Shown piece by piece: positions 1-6,567 of a stretch of 14,478 bases of DNA (positions are counted from its first letter, which is position 1; every line of letters starts with the position of its first letter). The notes beneath the pieces were generated by a model that worked only from the letters and a program-made list of their open reading frames with translations, ran no database searches and was not told where the DNA came from. The position numbers were made by a program, and so were the translations under genes. Origin of the DNA: Pseudomonadota bacterium (GTDB taxonomy: Bacteria; Pseudomonadota; Gammaproteobacteria; Burkholderiales; Burkholderiaceae_C); assembly GCA_023436025.1 (NCBI GenBank), contig JAEZKX010000292.1:1-14478 (forward strand), given 5' to 3'.

Positions 1-1
1 C

Positions 2-424
2 CTGCAGCGCTTCGTGGACGCGCAAGACCGCGTGTGGGACGACGTGCTCGCCGAGCTCGGGCAGGCCCGCAAGCGCTCGCACTGGATGTGGTTCGTGTTT
101 CCGCAGCTGGCGGCGCTCGGCCGCAGCAGCACGGCCAGGTTCTACGGCATCAGCGGGGCCGACGAAGCGCGCGCCTACCTGGCGCACCCGGTGCTGGGGC
201 CGCGCCTGCACGCATGCTGCGCCCTGCTGCTGCAGGCGCCCGCGGTCACGGCGCGGGACATCTTCGGTGAGGTCGACGCGATGAAGCTGCGATCGTGCCT
301 CACCTTGTTCGATGCCATCGCGCCGCAGGCGCCCATCTTCCGGCAATGCCTCGACCGTTACTTCGCCGGGGAACGCGACGCGCTGACCGCCTCTTTGCTC
401 GCTGGCCCGGACGCAGCTGCCTGA
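2..424 (+). CDS. DUF1810 family protein, 5'-truncated by window edge
   Basis: The frame is open from base 2 and begins LQRFVDAQDRVWDDVL. This matches the near-N-terminal part of DUF1810 proteins, so the true start lies a few codons outside the window and the GTG at 14 is internal. Recognisable family blocks are the RKRSHWMWFVFPQ stretch, the short FYGIS segment, the AYLAHPVLGPRL block, and the C-terminal region ending near LDRYFAGERDALT. About 140 codons are visible, close to the full family length. DUF1810 proteins are small, soluble and of unknown biochemical role (related to the E. coli YgfX/YcfA-type unknowns only in being uncharacterised), so I assign no function. The 3' end overlaps the open tail of the minus-strand LysR remnant by 67 bases. 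The family call is from memory of its conserved blocks. Confidence 0.9.
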   Translation: MQRFVDAQDRVWDDVLAELGQARKRSHWMWFVFPQLAALGRSSTARFYGISGADEARAYLAHPVLGPRLHACCALLLQAPAVTARDIFGEVDAMKLRSCLTLFDAIAPQAPIFRQCLDRYFAGERDALTASLLAGPDAAA

Positions 425-590
425 CGAGCACGCGGCGCGCAATGTGCCACCGGCGCATTCTGCGCCACCAACTGCGCCATCAGCTGCGCCACCCAGTCGA
501 TGAAGACGCGCAGCTTGGCGCTCACGTGCCGGTTGGGCGGATAGGCCACGTACAGCCGCATCGGTGCGAGCTGCCAGTCATCGCGAGGAG
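358..590 (-). pseudogene. C-terminal remnant of a LysR-type transcriptional regulator
   Basis: Read on the minus strand from about 590 down to the TAA at 358-360, the frame gives DDWQLAPMRLYVAYPPNRH followed by VSAKLRVFIDWVAQ. This is the typical end of a LysR effector-binding domain, where a 'W.....p..lyvvyPpnRhlsaklRaFidfv' pattern closes the last strand and helix. Only some 40-45 domain residues plus a tail are present. Upstream of 590 the frame stays open but reads as antisense of the serine hydrolase gene and no longer resembles LysR. No LysR helix-turn-helix exists anywhere in the window. The regulator therefore appears to have lost its 5' part, with the breakpoint near 585-595. The tail is biased (MAQLVAQ, then Ala/Arg-rich) and runs into the 3' end of the DUF1810 gene. 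The fragment is unlikely to be expressed as a functional protein. Confidence 0.65.
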
Positions 591-630
591 GAGTTGACCT
601 CTCCCGCAGCGGCATGGCGAAATCAGTGCC

Positions 631-1623
631 ATGCTCGAAACGCTCTCCCAGCTCGTGGCCGCTTCTTCCGTCGTTGGCGCCAGCGTCGCCTTCGTGCATG
701 GCGATCGCATCGAGGTGGCGGCCGCAGGATGCCGGGACGCCCTGAGGGACCTGCCCGTCACCGTCGACACAGTCTTCGACGTGGCGTCCTTGACCAAGCC
801 GCTCGCCGCTTTCGCCGCGCTGCAGCTCGCGGACGAGGGTCTCCTGGACCTTGACCAGCCTGTTGGCGAGTACACCCGGATGTTGGTGCCTGACGACGCG
901 CGCGCAGCCAGGATCACCGTCCGCCATCTCCTCTCGCATACTTGCGGCCTGCAGAACATCCGCGGCAAGGAGCCGCTTCGCATGTACTTCGAGCCAGGGG
1001 CGTGGTTCAGTTACTCGAGCCTGGGCTATATGTACCTGCAACTTGCGCTTGAAGCCAGGACTGGTGAGCCGCTCGAAGACACCATACGCCGGCTCGTGTT
1101 TGACCCGCTCGGGATGGCCTCGTCCAGCCTTCAATGGCGGGCAGAGCTCGCCGGAAATGAGGCAGCTCCACATGAGGGCGGAGCCCGGCTGGAACCTCAT
1201 CGTCCCCCAGCATCCAATGCCTCGTACTCGCTCAAGACGACTGCCCCGGACTATGGCATGTTCGCGCGCGCCGTGCTGCGCGGCGACCGTCTGCGGCGCA
1301 GCACTTGGCAGCAGTGGCTTGCGCCGACCGTCATGGTTCCATCAGGAGAGATCGAGCGCCTCCATGCGCCTCCAGAGAGGACGGAGCCGGATATCGGCTG
1401 GGGATTGGGCTGGGGTGTGGAACCGGCCGCAGGCACCTTCTTTCAGTGGGGCAAGATGACGGGAATGCGGTCCTTCGTCATGGGAGACCTCCGCCGCCAG
1501 ACGGCACTGGTCGTGCTGACGAACAGCAACACAGGGCTGCGCTTGGTGGCCGAACTCGTGGCAGGCCTGCTGCCTGGACCCCATCCGTCCATGCGCTGGC
1601 TGCGTGAAGGCGTGACCGAATAG
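631..1623 (+). CDS. Serine hydrolase, beta-lactamase class C/esterase family
   Basis: A 330-residue protein with the penicillin-binding/class C beta-lactamase fold (PF00144 type). The nucleophile motif is S53-L-T-K56 inside FDVASLTKP. The block HLLSHTCGL (about 99-107), typical of the family's 'LLtHtSGL', follows. The second motif, normally Y-x-N, reads Y128-S-S130. The third motif, normally H/K-x-G, appears as QWGKMTG near residue 273. There is no signal peptide, so the enzyme is probably cytoplasmic. Such proteins are usually esterases, peptidases or transesterases rather than true beta-lactamases; the substrate cannot be read from sequence. An in-frame stop at 595-597 leaves ATG 631 as the first ATG start, but no convincing ribosome binding site precedes it. 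It begins about 40 bases beyond the LysR scar, so its 5' region may itself have been rearranged. A hairpin follows the stop. Confidence 0.88.
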   Translation: MLETLSQLVAASSVVGASVAFVHGDRIEVAAAGCRDALRDLPVTVDTVFDVASLTKPLAAFAALQLADEGLLDLDQPVGEYTRMLVPDDARAARITVRHLLSHTCGLQNIRGKEPLRMYFEPGAWFSYSSLGYMYLQLALEARTGEPLEDTIRRLVFDPLGMASSSLQWRAELAGNEAAPHEGGARLEPHRPPASNASYSLKTTAPDYGMFARAVLRGDRLRRSTWQQWLAPTVMVPSGEIERLHAPPERTEPDIGWGLGWGVEPAAGTFFQWGKMTGMRSFVMGDLRRQTALVVLTNSNTGLRLVAELVAGLLPGPHPSMRWLREGVTE

Positions 1624-1629
1624 GAGGAC

Positions 1630-1666
1630 GGGCGGCATGCTCGCTCCGGCCAGGAGCTGACCGCCC
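1630..1666 (+). terminator. Interrupted hairpin after first serine hydrolase, possible weak terminator
   Basis: GGGCGG (1630-1635) pairs with CCGCCC (1661-1666), and an inner GCTCC (1643-1647) pairs with GGAGC (1653-1657) around a five-base loop. An asymmetric internal loop separates the two stems. There is no T-run after it, so intrinsic termination would be inefficient. It fits the 96-base gap between the two serine hydrolase genes, which suggests they may not be fully co-transcribed. Confidence 0.3.
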
Positions 1667-1719
1667 ATTCCCGGTTCGCACCGCTCGCCCTATCCTCTCC
1701 ACCCACTCAGGAGGAATGC

Positions 1720-2847
1720 ATGGATTCAAACAAGCGACCGACAAACACAAGACGCTCCTTGCTGGGCGCAGCGTCTGCCGCCGCACTCCTGCCCTCCCCT
1801 TGGGTACGCGCCTCCGGCTTTGCCTGGCCGCGTGGCGAAGGTGAAAGTGGCGCCGGCGACCATCTCGCGGAACGCCTTGACGATGGCATGCGCAGCGGAC
1901 AGCTTGCGAACCTGCACGCCGTGTTCGTCGCGCGCCATGGCAAGCTGGTGGCCGAGCGCTACTACCCGGGCTCGGACGAGCGCTGGGGTACGCCGCTGGG
2001 GACCGTGGCGTTCGGTCCAGACACGCTGCACGACCTGCGCTCGGTCAGCAAAGGCGTCGTGGGGCTCCTTTATGGAATCGCCCTGGCCGAAGGCAAGGTG
2101 CCCGCCCTCGATACGTCGGTGGTCGACGCCTTCCCCGCCTATGCGGACCTGGCGGCGGAGCCGGCACGACGCGCCATCCGGATCGAGCATGTGCTGTCGA
2201 TGACGATGGGCCTGGCGTGGAACGAGGACTTGCCGTACAGCGATCCGCGCAACAGCGAGATCGCCATGGAGAACAGCGCCGACCGCTACCGCTACGTGCT
2301 GGCGCAGCCGGTCGTGTCGCCTGCCGGCGCAGCATGGCGATACAGCGGCGGCGCAACCGCGATCCTCGGCCACCTGGTCGCGCGTGGCGCGGGCATGCCG
2401 CTGCTCGACTTCGCCCGCAGCCGCTTGTTCTCCCCGCTCGGGATTGCGCAGGCCGAGTGGACGCCGGGCAGCAACGGGGAGGCGGCGGCGGCCTCCGGCC
2501 TGCGCCTGCGTGCAGGCGACCTGGCGCGTATCGGCCAGCTGTTCCTGCAGCGCGGCGCCTGGCAGGGCAGCCAAGTCGTGCCGGTGGAGTGGCTGGCCGC
2601 GAGCCCCGCGCCCCGGGCGGCGGCTTTCGAAGACGTTCGCTATGGCTACCACTGGTACGTGGCGCCGCGGCGTGACGGTTCCCCGATGATCATGGGGTTC
2701 GGATATGGTGGCCAGCGTCTCGTCGTGATCCCCGCGCTGGGAATCGTCTACGTGATCTTCATGGGCAACTACCAGCATTCCTTCCCGGTGCAGTTGCAGC
2801 GTGTGTTCGCGGTGCAGAGGGTCATCCACGGCGCATTGGGCTTGTGA
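1720..2847 (+). CDS. Tat-exported serine hydrolase, beta-lactamase-like family
   Basis: A 375-residue protein of the class C beta-lactamase/esterase family. The N-terminus has a twin-arginine-like leader (R11-R12-S-L-L, then an Ala-rich hydrophobic stretch to about residue 32), so it is probably folded before export to the periplasm. The nucleophile motif is S108-V-S-K111 in LRSVSKG. The Y-x-N position reads Y208-S-G210 (WRYSGG), and the third motif is FGYGGQ near 327-332. The GYGGQ form is characteristic of a 6-aminohexanoate-dimer-hydrolase-like branch in which Gly replaces the usual His/Lys. An excellent AGGAGG at 1709-1714 sits five bases before the ATG and decides the start. It shares only the fold with the preceding hydrolase, since the lengths, leader and motifs differ, so this is not a recent tandem duplication. 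Likely activity is amide or ester hydrolysis on an unknown substrate. Confidence 0.9.
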   Translation: MDSNKRPTNTRRSLLGAASAAALLPSPWVRASGFAWPRGEGESGAGDHLAERLDDGMRSGQLANLHAVFVARHGKLVAERYYPGSDERWGTPLGTVAFGPDTLHDLRSVSKGVVGLLYGIALAEGKVPALDTSVVDAFPAYADLAAEPARRAIRIEHVLSMTMGLAWNEDLPYSDPRNSEIAMENSADRYRYVLAQPVVSPAGAAWRYSGGATAILGHLVARGAGMPLLDFARSRLFSPLGIAQAEWTPGSNGEAAAASGLRLRAGDLARIGQLFLQRGAWQGSQVVPVEWLAASPAPRAAAFEDVRYGYHWYVAPRRDGSPMIMGFGYGGQRLVVIPALGIVYVIFMGNYQHSFPVQLQRVFAVQRVIHGALGL

Positions 2848-3043
2848 GGGGCCACGAAAGGCCCGCGGCCTGTACGCGAGGCACCAGCTTCTCCTCCCAG
2901 CAGGCATGGGCGGCGTCGCGCCACTGGTCCGGCAGCAGGGGTTGTCCCAATGGCGGCGGCTCTCCTTCGCTACCGTCCCGGCAGGCGGTGGGCGCGTGAA
3001 GCTGCGCACGGTGGGCGTACACGACGCCCGCAACGATCATCAC
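2822..3043 (-). CDS. Unidentified open frame in a gene-poor gap, possible small gene or remnant
   Basis: The 320-base gap 2848-3167 holds no confident gene. On its minus strand one frame is open from about 3137 (just after a TGA) to 2822. The only ATG starts are at 3043 and 3040, giving 73 residues. The full open frame reads plausibly as protein: a charged helix-like part (HLLRRFQEAEIRREF, before the ATG), a hydrophobic VMIVAGVVYAHRAQ segment, and a C-terminal part with LPDQWRDAAHACWEEKL. I do not recognise the family. No ribosome binding site precedes the ATG, and the frame runs 26 bases into the end of the serine hydrolase gene. It may be the tail of a decayed gene, as with the LysR scar upstream, or chance openness in GC-rich DNA. 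It lies downstream of and on the same strand as the CMD gene. Confidence 0.25.
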   Translation of the reverse strand: MMIVAGVVYAHRAQLHAPTACRDGSEGEPPPLGQPLLPDQWRDAAHACWEEKLVPRVQAAGLSWPLTSPMRRG

Positions 3044-3126
3044 ATCTTGGGGATCTTGAACTCGTTGACCAGGCGGGAACTCCCGGCGGATCTCTGCTTC
3101 CTGGAACCTGCGCAGAAGGTGATTCC

Positions 3127-3140
3127 AGCGAATATTCGCT
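3127..3140. repeat. 14-bp perfect palindrome AGCGAATATTCGCT
   Basis: AGCGAATATTCGCT is its own reverse complement and is centred on AATATT in otherwise GC-rich surroundings, 28 bases beyond the stop of the CMD gene. It could be an operator for the unidentified minus-strand frame or a leftover of rearrangement. A single palindrome of this length is near what chance allows in 14 kb, so the call is weak. Confidence 0.3.
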
Positions 3141-3167
3141 CAAGTTCCAAAAAGAACGAAACATGCA

Positions 3168-3563
3168 CTAGACGGGCAGCGCGACGCCGCGCTCCTCGAA
3201 GACTTCCCGTGCGACCTGCAGCGCGTTGATGGCACTGGGAAAGCCGCAGTAGACCGCCATCTGGAGAAGCACCTCCACGATCTCGGCCGGCGTGCATCCG
3301 ACGTTGAGGGCTCCGTGCAAGTGGACACGCAACTGAGGCATCGCCGTCCCCGTCGCAGTCAGCGCGGCCACGGTCGCGAATTGCCGGGACCGAAGATCCA
3401 GCCCGGGGCGGGACATCACATCCCCGTAGGAAAAGTCGATCACCCACGCCGCCAGGTCGGGGGCGACGTCCTTCAGGCTCTCGACGACGGCCGCGCCCGT
3501 GGCGCCTGTGATGCGGCCGAGGGCCTGCTCACCGGCGGCGCGCCGCGTGTCCTGGCTGTTCAT
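3168..3563 (-). CDS. Carboxymuconolactone decarboxylase (CMD) family protein
   Basis: A 131-residue protein matching the all-helical CMD fold (PF02627), specifically the gamma-carboxymuconolactone decarboxylase (PcaC)-like branch. The diagnostic stretch is [18 protein letters not shown] (about 78-95) followed by [20 protein letters not shown]. The peroxidase-type C-x-x-C-x-x-x-H motif of AhpD is absent, so a hydroperoxidase role is unlikely. PcaC decarboxylates 4-carboxymuconolactone in the protocatechuate branch of the beta-ketoadipate pathway, but no other pca gene is present. Many stand-alone CMD proteins beside AraC regulators have unknown substrates, so the general family name is preferred. 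The ATG at 3563 is preceded by GAAAGGA at a good distance; the longer open frame upstream has no comparable site. It is divergent from the AraC regulator with 182 bases between starts, which makes it a likely regulatory target. Confidence 0.9.
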   Translation of the reverse strand: MNSQDTRRAAGEQALGRITGATGAAVVESLKDVAPDLAAWVIDFSYGDVMSRPGLDLRSRQFATVAALTATGTAMPQLRVHLHGALNVGCTPAEIVEVLLQMAVYCGFPSAINALQVAREVFEERGVALPV

Positions 3564-3745
3564 GGCGTTTCCTTTCTCAGCCCAAGCGCTCAAGCCGGCA
3601 TGCCGCCGGCAGGATGGAGCAAGACCGCCAGCGTAGGCGGATTGCGGCAAAAGCGCTGGCACGCAGCTGCGGCATGCTTGCCCGATCCTGCAGAACGCCG
3701 CATCCTGCGTCCTCCTGCCCTCCCTGCAAGACCCACAATCACGCC
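3564..3745. promoter_or_regulatory. Divergent CMD/araC intergenic control region
   Basis: This 182-base gap must hold both promoters. It contains two copies of AAGCGCT (3584-3590 and 3651-3657, 67 bases apart) and an inverted repeat of GCCGGC (3594-3599 and 3605-3610) around ATGCC in the CMD leader. AraC regulators often bind repeated half-sites, so the AAGCGCT copies are candidates, but the core AGCGCT is short and self-complementary. No strong -35/-10 pair stands out on either strand. Confidence 0.35.
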
Positions 3746-4669
3746 ATGCAGCCCGCCTCCGCACTCGCGCCGCAGGACCCGCATGCCGAACTCGTCGCGC
3801 TGGCGCGCCAGCTCGCGCCATTGGAAGGACCGAACGAGACGGGCCTGCCCGGCCTGCACCTGATTCGCGCGAACGCCCCTGGGAATGCACTTCCGGCCAT
3901 GTACGAGCCCGGCCTCGTCTTTGTCTTGCAGGGGAGCAAGCGGGTTGTCCTGGGTGACGAGACTCTGGTCTACGACCCCCTGCACTACCTGCTGGTACGC
4001 ATGATGGTGTTGCCGCGGGGGCAGGTCATCGAGGCTTCTGCGGACCATCCATTCCTCTGCGTGCGGGTTCGGCTCGACCTGCACGAACTTGGACAGCTCA
4101 TGCTGCAGGCACCGGCGGTTCTCCACGGAGATGCCACACCGCAGGCATTGCGGGTCGCCGTCGTCTCGCCGTCGCTTGCGGACACCCTGCTGCGCCTGTT
4201 GCGCATGGTGCGCTCGCCCGCGGACCTGCGGGTGCTCGGTCCGTTGGCGGTGCGCGAAATCCTCTGGCGCGTGCTGACAGGTGAACTGGGCGCATCGATT
4301 GCGGATCTCGGCCTGTCAGGAGGACGTGCGCAGCGCATTGCCCGCGCCGTGCAATTCATCGAACAAAACTTTGCGCAAGCGCTGCGGGTGGACGACGTGG
4401 CGAAGGCCGTGCACATGAGCGTCTCCAGCCTGCACCACCAGTTCAAGGCGGCGACCTCCATGTCGCCCGTGCAGTTCCAGAAGCAGCTGCGGCTGCATCA
4501 TGCACGGCGCATGATGCTGGCGGACGGACTCGATGCCGCTGCCGCGGCGCACCGCGTGGGGTATGAAAGCCCGTCCCAGTTCAGCCGCGACTACCGCAGG
4601 CTTTTCGGCGCATCGCCTCGGGCGCACATCGCTCAGCTGCGACAGTTGCTGAGGACCGTCCCACGCTAG
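3746..4669 (+). CDS. AraC family transcriptional regulator with AraC_N domain
   Basis: A 307-residue regulator. Residues about 25-175 form the N-terminal AraC_N-type sensing domain (PF06719-like: [20 protein letters not shown], then a segment reading [15 protein letters not shown]). Residues about 200-300 form the C-terminal AraC DNA-binding domain, with a first helix-turn-helix near 214-236 ([20 protein letters not shown]) and a second near 264-287 ending in the conserved [13 protein letters not shown]. Regulators with this N-terminal domain (YqhC-like) usually respond to small reactive or aldehyde-type compounds and control a divergent enzyme gene, here the CMD gene. The frame is open upstream to 3614, but homologue architecture favours the ATG at 3746; its ribosome binding site is weak. 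The stop codon overlaps the convergent IclR stop within CTAG. Confidence 0.93.
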   Translation: MQPASALAPQDPHAELVALARQLAPLEGPNETGLPGLHLIRANAPGNALPAMYEPGLVFVLQGSKRVVLGDETLVYDPLHYLLVRMMVLPRGQVIEASADHPFLCVRVRLDLHELGQLMLQAPAVLHGDATPQALRVAVVSPSLADTLLRLLRMVRSPADLRVLGPLAVREILWRVLTGELGASIADLGLSGGRAQRIARAVQFIEQNFAQALRVDDVAKAVHMSVSSLHHQFKAATSMSPVQFQKQLRLHHARRMMLADGLDAAAAAHRVGYESPSQFSRDYRRLFGASPRAHIAQLRQLLRTVPR

Positions 4670-5445
4670 TCGAAACTCACCATCCCCTTCAACACATCCC
4701 GCGCCTCGCGGATCGCCTCGAGGTGCGCCTGCCGGAACGCCTGCATCGACATCCGTTCGGCCCGCACCGACAGGCTCAGGGCGGCCAGCGTCTTGTCGGG
4801 AGTACTGGTGACTGGCAGTGCGATGGAACGCACGCCGAGCTCCAGTTCCTCGTCGCATTCCGCCCAGCCGTGGATGCGGCAGTGCTCCACCTGCTCGATG
4901 GCGGCGGCCGGGTCGCGCGCGGTCCTGGGGGTGTAGGCATGCATCGGCGTGGCGGCCAGGTAGCGCGCGACGTCCGCGCGCGGCCAGGTCGAGAGCATGG
5001 CCCGCCCGAGGGCGGAGCAGAAGGCCGGCAGGCGTGAGCCGATGCCCAGGCCGGTGGACAGCGTGCGACGTCCGGTGGAGCGGGCAATGATCAGCACCTC
5101 GTCGTCCAGCAGCAACCCGAGCGAAGCCGATTGCCGGGTGCGGTCGGCCAGCTGGTCCAGCACGGGCTGCGCAAGCTGCGGCGCCGGCCGCGACACCAGG
5201 TAGGGCCGCGCCAGCAGAAGGGTGCGCGGCGCCACCCAGAACCACTTGCCATCGCTGTGGAGGTAGTCCAGTTCCTGAAGTGTCTTCAGCAGGCGCCGCG
5301 CCGCCGCCGGCGTGTAGCCCGTGAGGCGCGCCACCTCCGTCAGGTTCAGTCGCGAATGCTTGCGCTCGAAGCAGAGCAGCACCTTCAAGCCTTTTTCGAG
5401 CGACGCCACGAAGTCGCGCGGGCGCGAACGGCCCCCATCGTTCAT
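4666..5445 (-). CDS. IclR family transcriptional regulator (PcaU/PobR-like)
   Basis: A 259-residue protein with the IclR layout. An N-terminal winged helix-turn-helix spans about 12-75, starting FVASLEKGLKVLLCF, with the recognition region LNLTEVARLTGYTPAAARR. A C-terminal IclR effector-binding domain follows (about 85-250), containing RLPAFCSALGRAMLS and the ELELGVRSIALPV segment. The EKGLxVLxCF start and the TPAAARRLL segment resemble the PcaR/PcaU/PobR subgroup that senses aromatic catabolites. It is divergent from the Bug/hydroxylase unit and is the natural candidate regulator of it. The ATG at 5445 has no Shine-Dalgarno sequence, and a GATAAT element ends seven bases upstream, so the mRNA may be leaderless. 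It is convergent with the AraC gene and shares the CTAG stop overlap at 4666-4669. Confidence 0.93.
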   Translation of the reverse strand: MNDGGRSRPRDFVASLEKGLKVLLCFERKHSRLNLTEVARLTGYTPAAARRLLKTLQELDYLHSDGKWFWVAPRTLLLARPYLVSRPAPQLAQPVLDQLADRTRQSASLGLLLDDEVLIIARSTGRRTLSTGLGIGSRLPAFCSALGRAMLSTWPRADVARYLAATPMHAYTPRTARDPAAAIEQVEHCRIHGWAECDEELELGVRSIALPVTSTPDKTLAALSLSVRAERMSMQAFRQAHLEAIREARDVLKGMVSFD

Positions 5446-5601
5446 CGGCCGATTATCTGCGCAATGCGCAATTTCGCCCCTCCAAGCAGCCCGCGCTCGC
5501 CAGAATCAACCGCTTCCTTGATGCACATCGCTTGCTCGCAGCGTGCGCATCTGGCAGGCACCACCGCGTGCTGATCTCCCGCAACTCAAAAAAGGTGAGA
5601 C
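5446..5601. promoter_or_regulatory. Divergent iclR/Bug intergenic region with operator-like palindrome
   Basis: TGCGCA occurs at 5458-5463 and 5465-5470, making a 13-base palindrome with one central base. It lies directly upstream of a minus-strand -10-like GATAAT (5457-5452). The GATAAT is seven bases from the IclR ATG, so a transcript would start at or next to the A of the start codon. No good -35 is seen at 17 bases, which suggests activator dependence or an atypical promoter. A third TGCGCA is at 5544-5549 nearer the Bug gene, whose own -35/-10 is not obvious. IclR proteins commonly bind short palindromes in such divergent gaps and regulate both directions. Confidence 0.5.
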
Positions 5602-6567
5602 ATGATCAAGAGACGAGACATCCTGGGATACGCATCGCTGGGCGCGGCCCCCTTCCTGGCACGCGCCAACGACTTTCCGCGCATGCCGATCAACCTGGTG
5701 ACGCCGCTGGCCGCGGGTGACGCCGCGGACCGCGCTGCCCGCCTGATGGGGCAGGAGCTGGCGCGGCTGCTGGACACGCCGGTGACGGTGAGCAACCGGC
5801 CGGGCGCCGGCGGATCGCTGGGCACGCAGTCGGTCATCCGCGCGGCCAAGGACGGCTACACCCTGCTCTATGCGCAGAACAGCCCGCTGACGATCCGGCG
5901 CGTGCTGGAGCCGGAAGCAGCCAACTACGACCCGGTGCGCGACCTGACGCCGCTGGGGGTGACGACGCGCAGCCCCTCGGTGCTGGTGGTGCACAAGGAC
6001 GCGCCCTTCAAGACACTGAAGGAGATGATCGCGCACGCCCCCAAGGCGTCCAAGGGCATCCGCATCGGCAATGCCGGTCCCGGCTCGGTGGGCGAGATCA
6101 GCACGCAGCTGATCAACGCGGCGACCGGCGTCACGCTGAACCCGGTCAACTACAAGGGCGCGGCACCCGCCATCACCGACCTCCTGGGCGGCCACATCGA
6201 AGGCGTGATCCTGGCGCTGGGCGCGGTCAGCACGCACATCCGCAGCGGCAACCTGCGTGCCCTCGCGATCTCCTCGCGCTTCCCCGAGTTCCCGGACGTT
6301 CCCACGCTGCGCCAACTGGGCTACAAGGCCGATATCCTGGGCGTGTGGTTCGGCTTCTTCCTGCCGGCGGGCGTGCCCCAGCCCATCGTCGACAAGATCG
6401 TGCCGGCGCTGGAGGAGGCGACGCGCCACGCCGGCATCTCGGCGCAGTTGCTGCCGGCGGGCATCGTGCAGGAGTGGGGTTCGGCGCGCGTACTGGCCGA
6501 TGAGATCACCAACGAATTCCGCGCCGTGAGCGAGCTGCTCGGCGCGCAGGGAAAGACAGCGAAATGA
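5602..6567 (+). CDS. Bug family (TctC-like) tripartite tricarboxylate transporter binding protein
   Basis: A 321-residue extracytoplasmic solute-binding protein. The N-terminus MIKRRDILGYASLGAAP is a leader with a paired-arginine start, probably Tat-type, ending near ARA at about residue 22. Family hallmarks follow: INLVTPLAAGDAADRAAR (the 'vvPfaaGG..D...R' motif), VSNRPGAGGSLGT, then KDGYTLLYA, and the VPTLRQLGY block near 235. Bug proteins bind carboxylates, often aromatic or dicarboxylic acids, through backbone contacts in the two PGxGG-type loops. They are strongly expanded in Burkholderiales and usually lack adjacent TctA/TctB membrane genes, as here. The ribosome binding site AAAGGTGA (5591-5598) is good. 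It is coupled to the hydroxylase by overlapping ATGA, so the likely ligand is that enzyme's aromatic substrate (inference). Confidence 0.93.
   Translation: MIKRRDILGYASLGAAPFLARANDFPRMPINLVTPLAAGDAADRAARLMGQELARLLDTPVTVSNRPGAGGSLGTQSVIRAAKDGYTLLYAQNSPLTIRRVLEPEAANYDPVRDLTPLGVTTRSPSVLVVHKDAPFKTLKEMIAHAPKASKGIRIGNAGPGSVGEISTQLINAATGVTLNPVNYKGAAPAITDLLGGHIEGVILALGAVSTHIRSGNLRALAISSRFPEFPDVPTLRQLGYKADILGVWFGFFLPAGVPQPIVDKIVPALEEATRHAGISAQLLPAGIVQEWGSARVLADEITNEFRAVSELLGAQGKTAK

Noticed and set aside
471..502. Short tandem repeat of a CTGCGCCA-type unit, considered as a CRISPR-like or regulatory repeat
   Set aside because: Only two to three imperfect copies lie within the LysR remnant coding for Met-Ala-Gln repeats; no spacer structure.
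631..1623. A true beta-lactamase resistance gene
   Set aside because: Only the SxxK motif is canonical; there is no signal peptide and the Y-x-N and K-T-G motifs are altered, so an esterase/peptidase-type role is more likely.
1726..3033. A 435-residue minus-strand open frame antisense to the second serine hydrolase
   Set aside because: Composition is Arg/His/Ala-rich without domain signatures, and the plus strand encodes a clear enzyme with a strong ribosome binding site.
3168..3563. AhpD-type alkylhydroperoxidase
   Set aside because: The C-x-x-C-x-x-x-H redox motif is missing; the sequence follows the PcaC-like pattern instead.
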